Positions 62,976 through 64,000 of a stretch of DNA of 64,000 nt are shown one piece after another (position 1 is the stretch's first letter; the number at the start of each line of letters is the position of its first letter). The notes under the pieces were generated by a model. The model worked only from the letters and a program-made list of their open reading frames with translations. It was not told the DNA's origin and made no database searches. Made by a program: the position numbers and the translations under genes. Source of the stretch: Arthrobacter sp. S41 (GTDB taxonomy: Bacteria > Actinomycetota > Actinomycetes > Actinomycetales > Micrococcaceae); the NCBI RefSeq assembly GCF_004320535.1, contig NZ_SIHY01000001.1, positions 496,001-560,000 on the forward strand. The letters are read 5' to 3'.

Positions 62976-64000
62976 TTATCGCTGAAATTGTGATTGCGCC
63001 TGCCGGTAACTGGCCAGCGTGGCAACACCTGCTCGTTCCCAGGTGAACAATCCGGAATGTTCCAGAGCGCCGTGGCCGGCAAGGGTGATTAGCTCTGGGT
63101 TTCCGGCAAGTTCTATAAGCTTTTGCGCCCAAAGCTCTACCTCAGGTTCGGCCATAAGCCATCCAGAGACGTTGTTGTTGACCGCATAGGCCAACCCTCC
63201 CACGGCGTTAGCTATCACTGGTGTTCCGCATGCTTGAGCCTCCGCCGCCACCAGACCAAAAGTCTCCGAGAGGGAGGGCACAGCAACAACATCAGCGTTG
63301 GCAAAGGCGAGAGCGAGTTTGTTTGGCTCCAACGGATCATAAAAACGGACCACGTCTTGTAGGCCTTCAGTGCTCACTATCGATTTCAAATCGTAGTCTG
63401 AGGATCCGGATAGGGAGCCGAAGAGCGAAGCGGTGATACGCAGGTTTGGAGCTTGTCGTTTGGCCTCACCAATTGCCTGAAGTAAGAGGTGGGCACCCTT
63501 CAGCCGTTGCATGCGCCCTGCATAAACTAGATGCAGGTCGTCTTCACCCAGCGGTCGACGCAGCTTGTCTTGGTTTGGGTGGAAGACGCGGTGGTTAACG
63601 CCGGGCAGAACTACGTCGAGTTTGTGGGAATCGACTGAATAGAATCGCTCTAGCTGATTCGCCTCAACAGGGGTATTGGCAATAATGCGTGAGCACTCTA
63701 GCAGCAACTGTTCTTCGGCAATTTTTCGATTTTCAGGTTCCGCTATTCCTGATTCATGTTCCTTGGCTGCAGCTGAGGTGTGCATCGAAACTACGAGTGG
63801 AACAGACCATTGTTTTGCCAGGCGCAGGCCCACCATGCCCGATAGCCAGTAATGCGCGTGAACAATGTTGATCTTCAGCCCGTGCAGATGTTCTGTGATG
63901 GCGCTAATCGACGGATCAATAATCGAGGGCAGGTCTTCTTTGGACAACTCCTGCCCGGCAGCGATTTGAATTTGATGCATCCAGACACCTTCACCAACCT
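62976..64000 (-). CDS. GT4 family glycosyltransferase, partial (5' end outside window)
   Basis: The minus-strand frame stays open to the window end (residues before MHQIQI read GEGVW), so the N-terminus is missing. The visible 341 residues hold the donor-binding GT-B domain: LVYAGRMQRLKGAHLLLQAI (about residue 170), ADVVAVPSLSETFGLVAAEAQACGTPVIA (about 254, E-x7-E motif) and VNNNVSGWLMAE. HAHYWLSGMVG and PGVNHRVFHP are also typical. It resembles MshA-type sugar transferases (UDP-GlcNAc to inositol-phosphate), but so do other GT4 enzymes, so the substrate is not assigned. Confidence 0.87.
   Translation of the reverse strand, partial: VGEGVWMHQIQIAAGQELSKEDLPSIIDPSISAITEHLHGLKINIVHAHYWLSGMVGLRLAKQWSVPLVVSMHTSAAAKEHESGIAEPENRKIAEEQLLLECSRIIANTPVEANQLERFYSVDSHKLDVVLPGVNHRVFHPNQDKLRRPLGEDDLHLVYAGRMQRLKGAHLLLQAIGEAKRQAPNLRITASLFGSLSGSSDYDLKSIVSTEGLQDVVRFYDPLEPNKLALAFANADVVAVPSLSETFGLVAAEAQACGTPVIANAVGGLAYAVNNNVSGWLMAEPEVELWAQKLIELAGNPELITLAGHGALEHSGLFTWERAGVATLASYRQAQSQFQR

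Overview
The window looks like chromosomal DNA of a moderate-GC actinobacterium of the Micrococcaceae (Arthrobacter/Glutamicibacter-like). The signs are many GTG and TTG starts, short well-marked operons, an actinobacterial-type oligoribonuclease, MptB-type mannosyltransferases, a SURF1/DUF3099 block, a long GapB-type GAPDH, and a fadE5-fadA2-fabG4-htdX-like lipid cluster. Genus-level placement is inference. I see no phage, insertion sequence, CRISPR array or plasmid backbone.

Layout. 1-2 kb: truncated TetR gene divergent from a DUF1304 membrane protein and an NADP-dependent oxidoreductase, with a candidate operator between. 2-5 kb: GNAT acetyltransferase coupled to a short UvrA-like ABC protein. 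5-10.5 kb: DAACS transporter, cysE and cysK (cysteine synthesis), msrA, a Nif3-like protein, a VOC protein. 10.5-13.8 kb: secreted sialidase broken by a 1-base frameshift, then yaaA. 13.9-14.3 kb: RNase P RNA with promoter. 14.4-19 kb: long GAPDH, a winged-helix AlkZ-like protein, peptide deformylase, acyl-CoA dehydrogenase, then about 0.8 kb without a recognisable gene. 19.7-20.3 kb: two identical tRNA-His genes in a roughly 410-bp tandem duplication. 20.4-29.3 kb: orn, two mannosyltransferases, VanZ-RDD protein, DUF2637 protein, small alarmone synthetase, ABC-F protein. 29.3-43 kb: lipoprotein remnant with an in-frame stop, SURF1, DUF3099, fabG plus an atypical SDR, VanW protein, serB, ABC ATPase, TSUP exporter, SpoU methyltransferase, zinc-free L31, lipoate ligase, pepN.

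43-52 kb is a sialic-acid (nan/sat) catabolic locus: a divergent GntR regulator, a SatABCD/SiaEFGI-like peptide-type ABC importer, and nanA, nanK, nanE. The importer is damaged: an amber codon in the lipobox of the binding protein, and a +1 frameshift plus two amber codons in the permease-ATPase gene. Regulator, satB and the three catabolic enzymes look intact. The distant sialidase gene carries a palindrome whose core matches one just downstream of the nan promoter, so both probably belong to one regulon, and both have lost function in uptake or release while keeping the interior pathway.

52-56.5 kb: hypothetical protein, a MocR regulator and an EamA exporter whose divergent start codons overlap (CATG) with symmetrical -10 boxes, then a second DapA/NanA-family aldolase and a VOC protein. 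56.5-63 kb: acyl-CoA oxidase/dehydrogenase, TetR regulator with a palindromic operator, thiolase, high-molecular-weight FabG and MaoC dehydratase, a beta-oxidation-like set. The window ends inside a GT4 glycosyltransferase gene.
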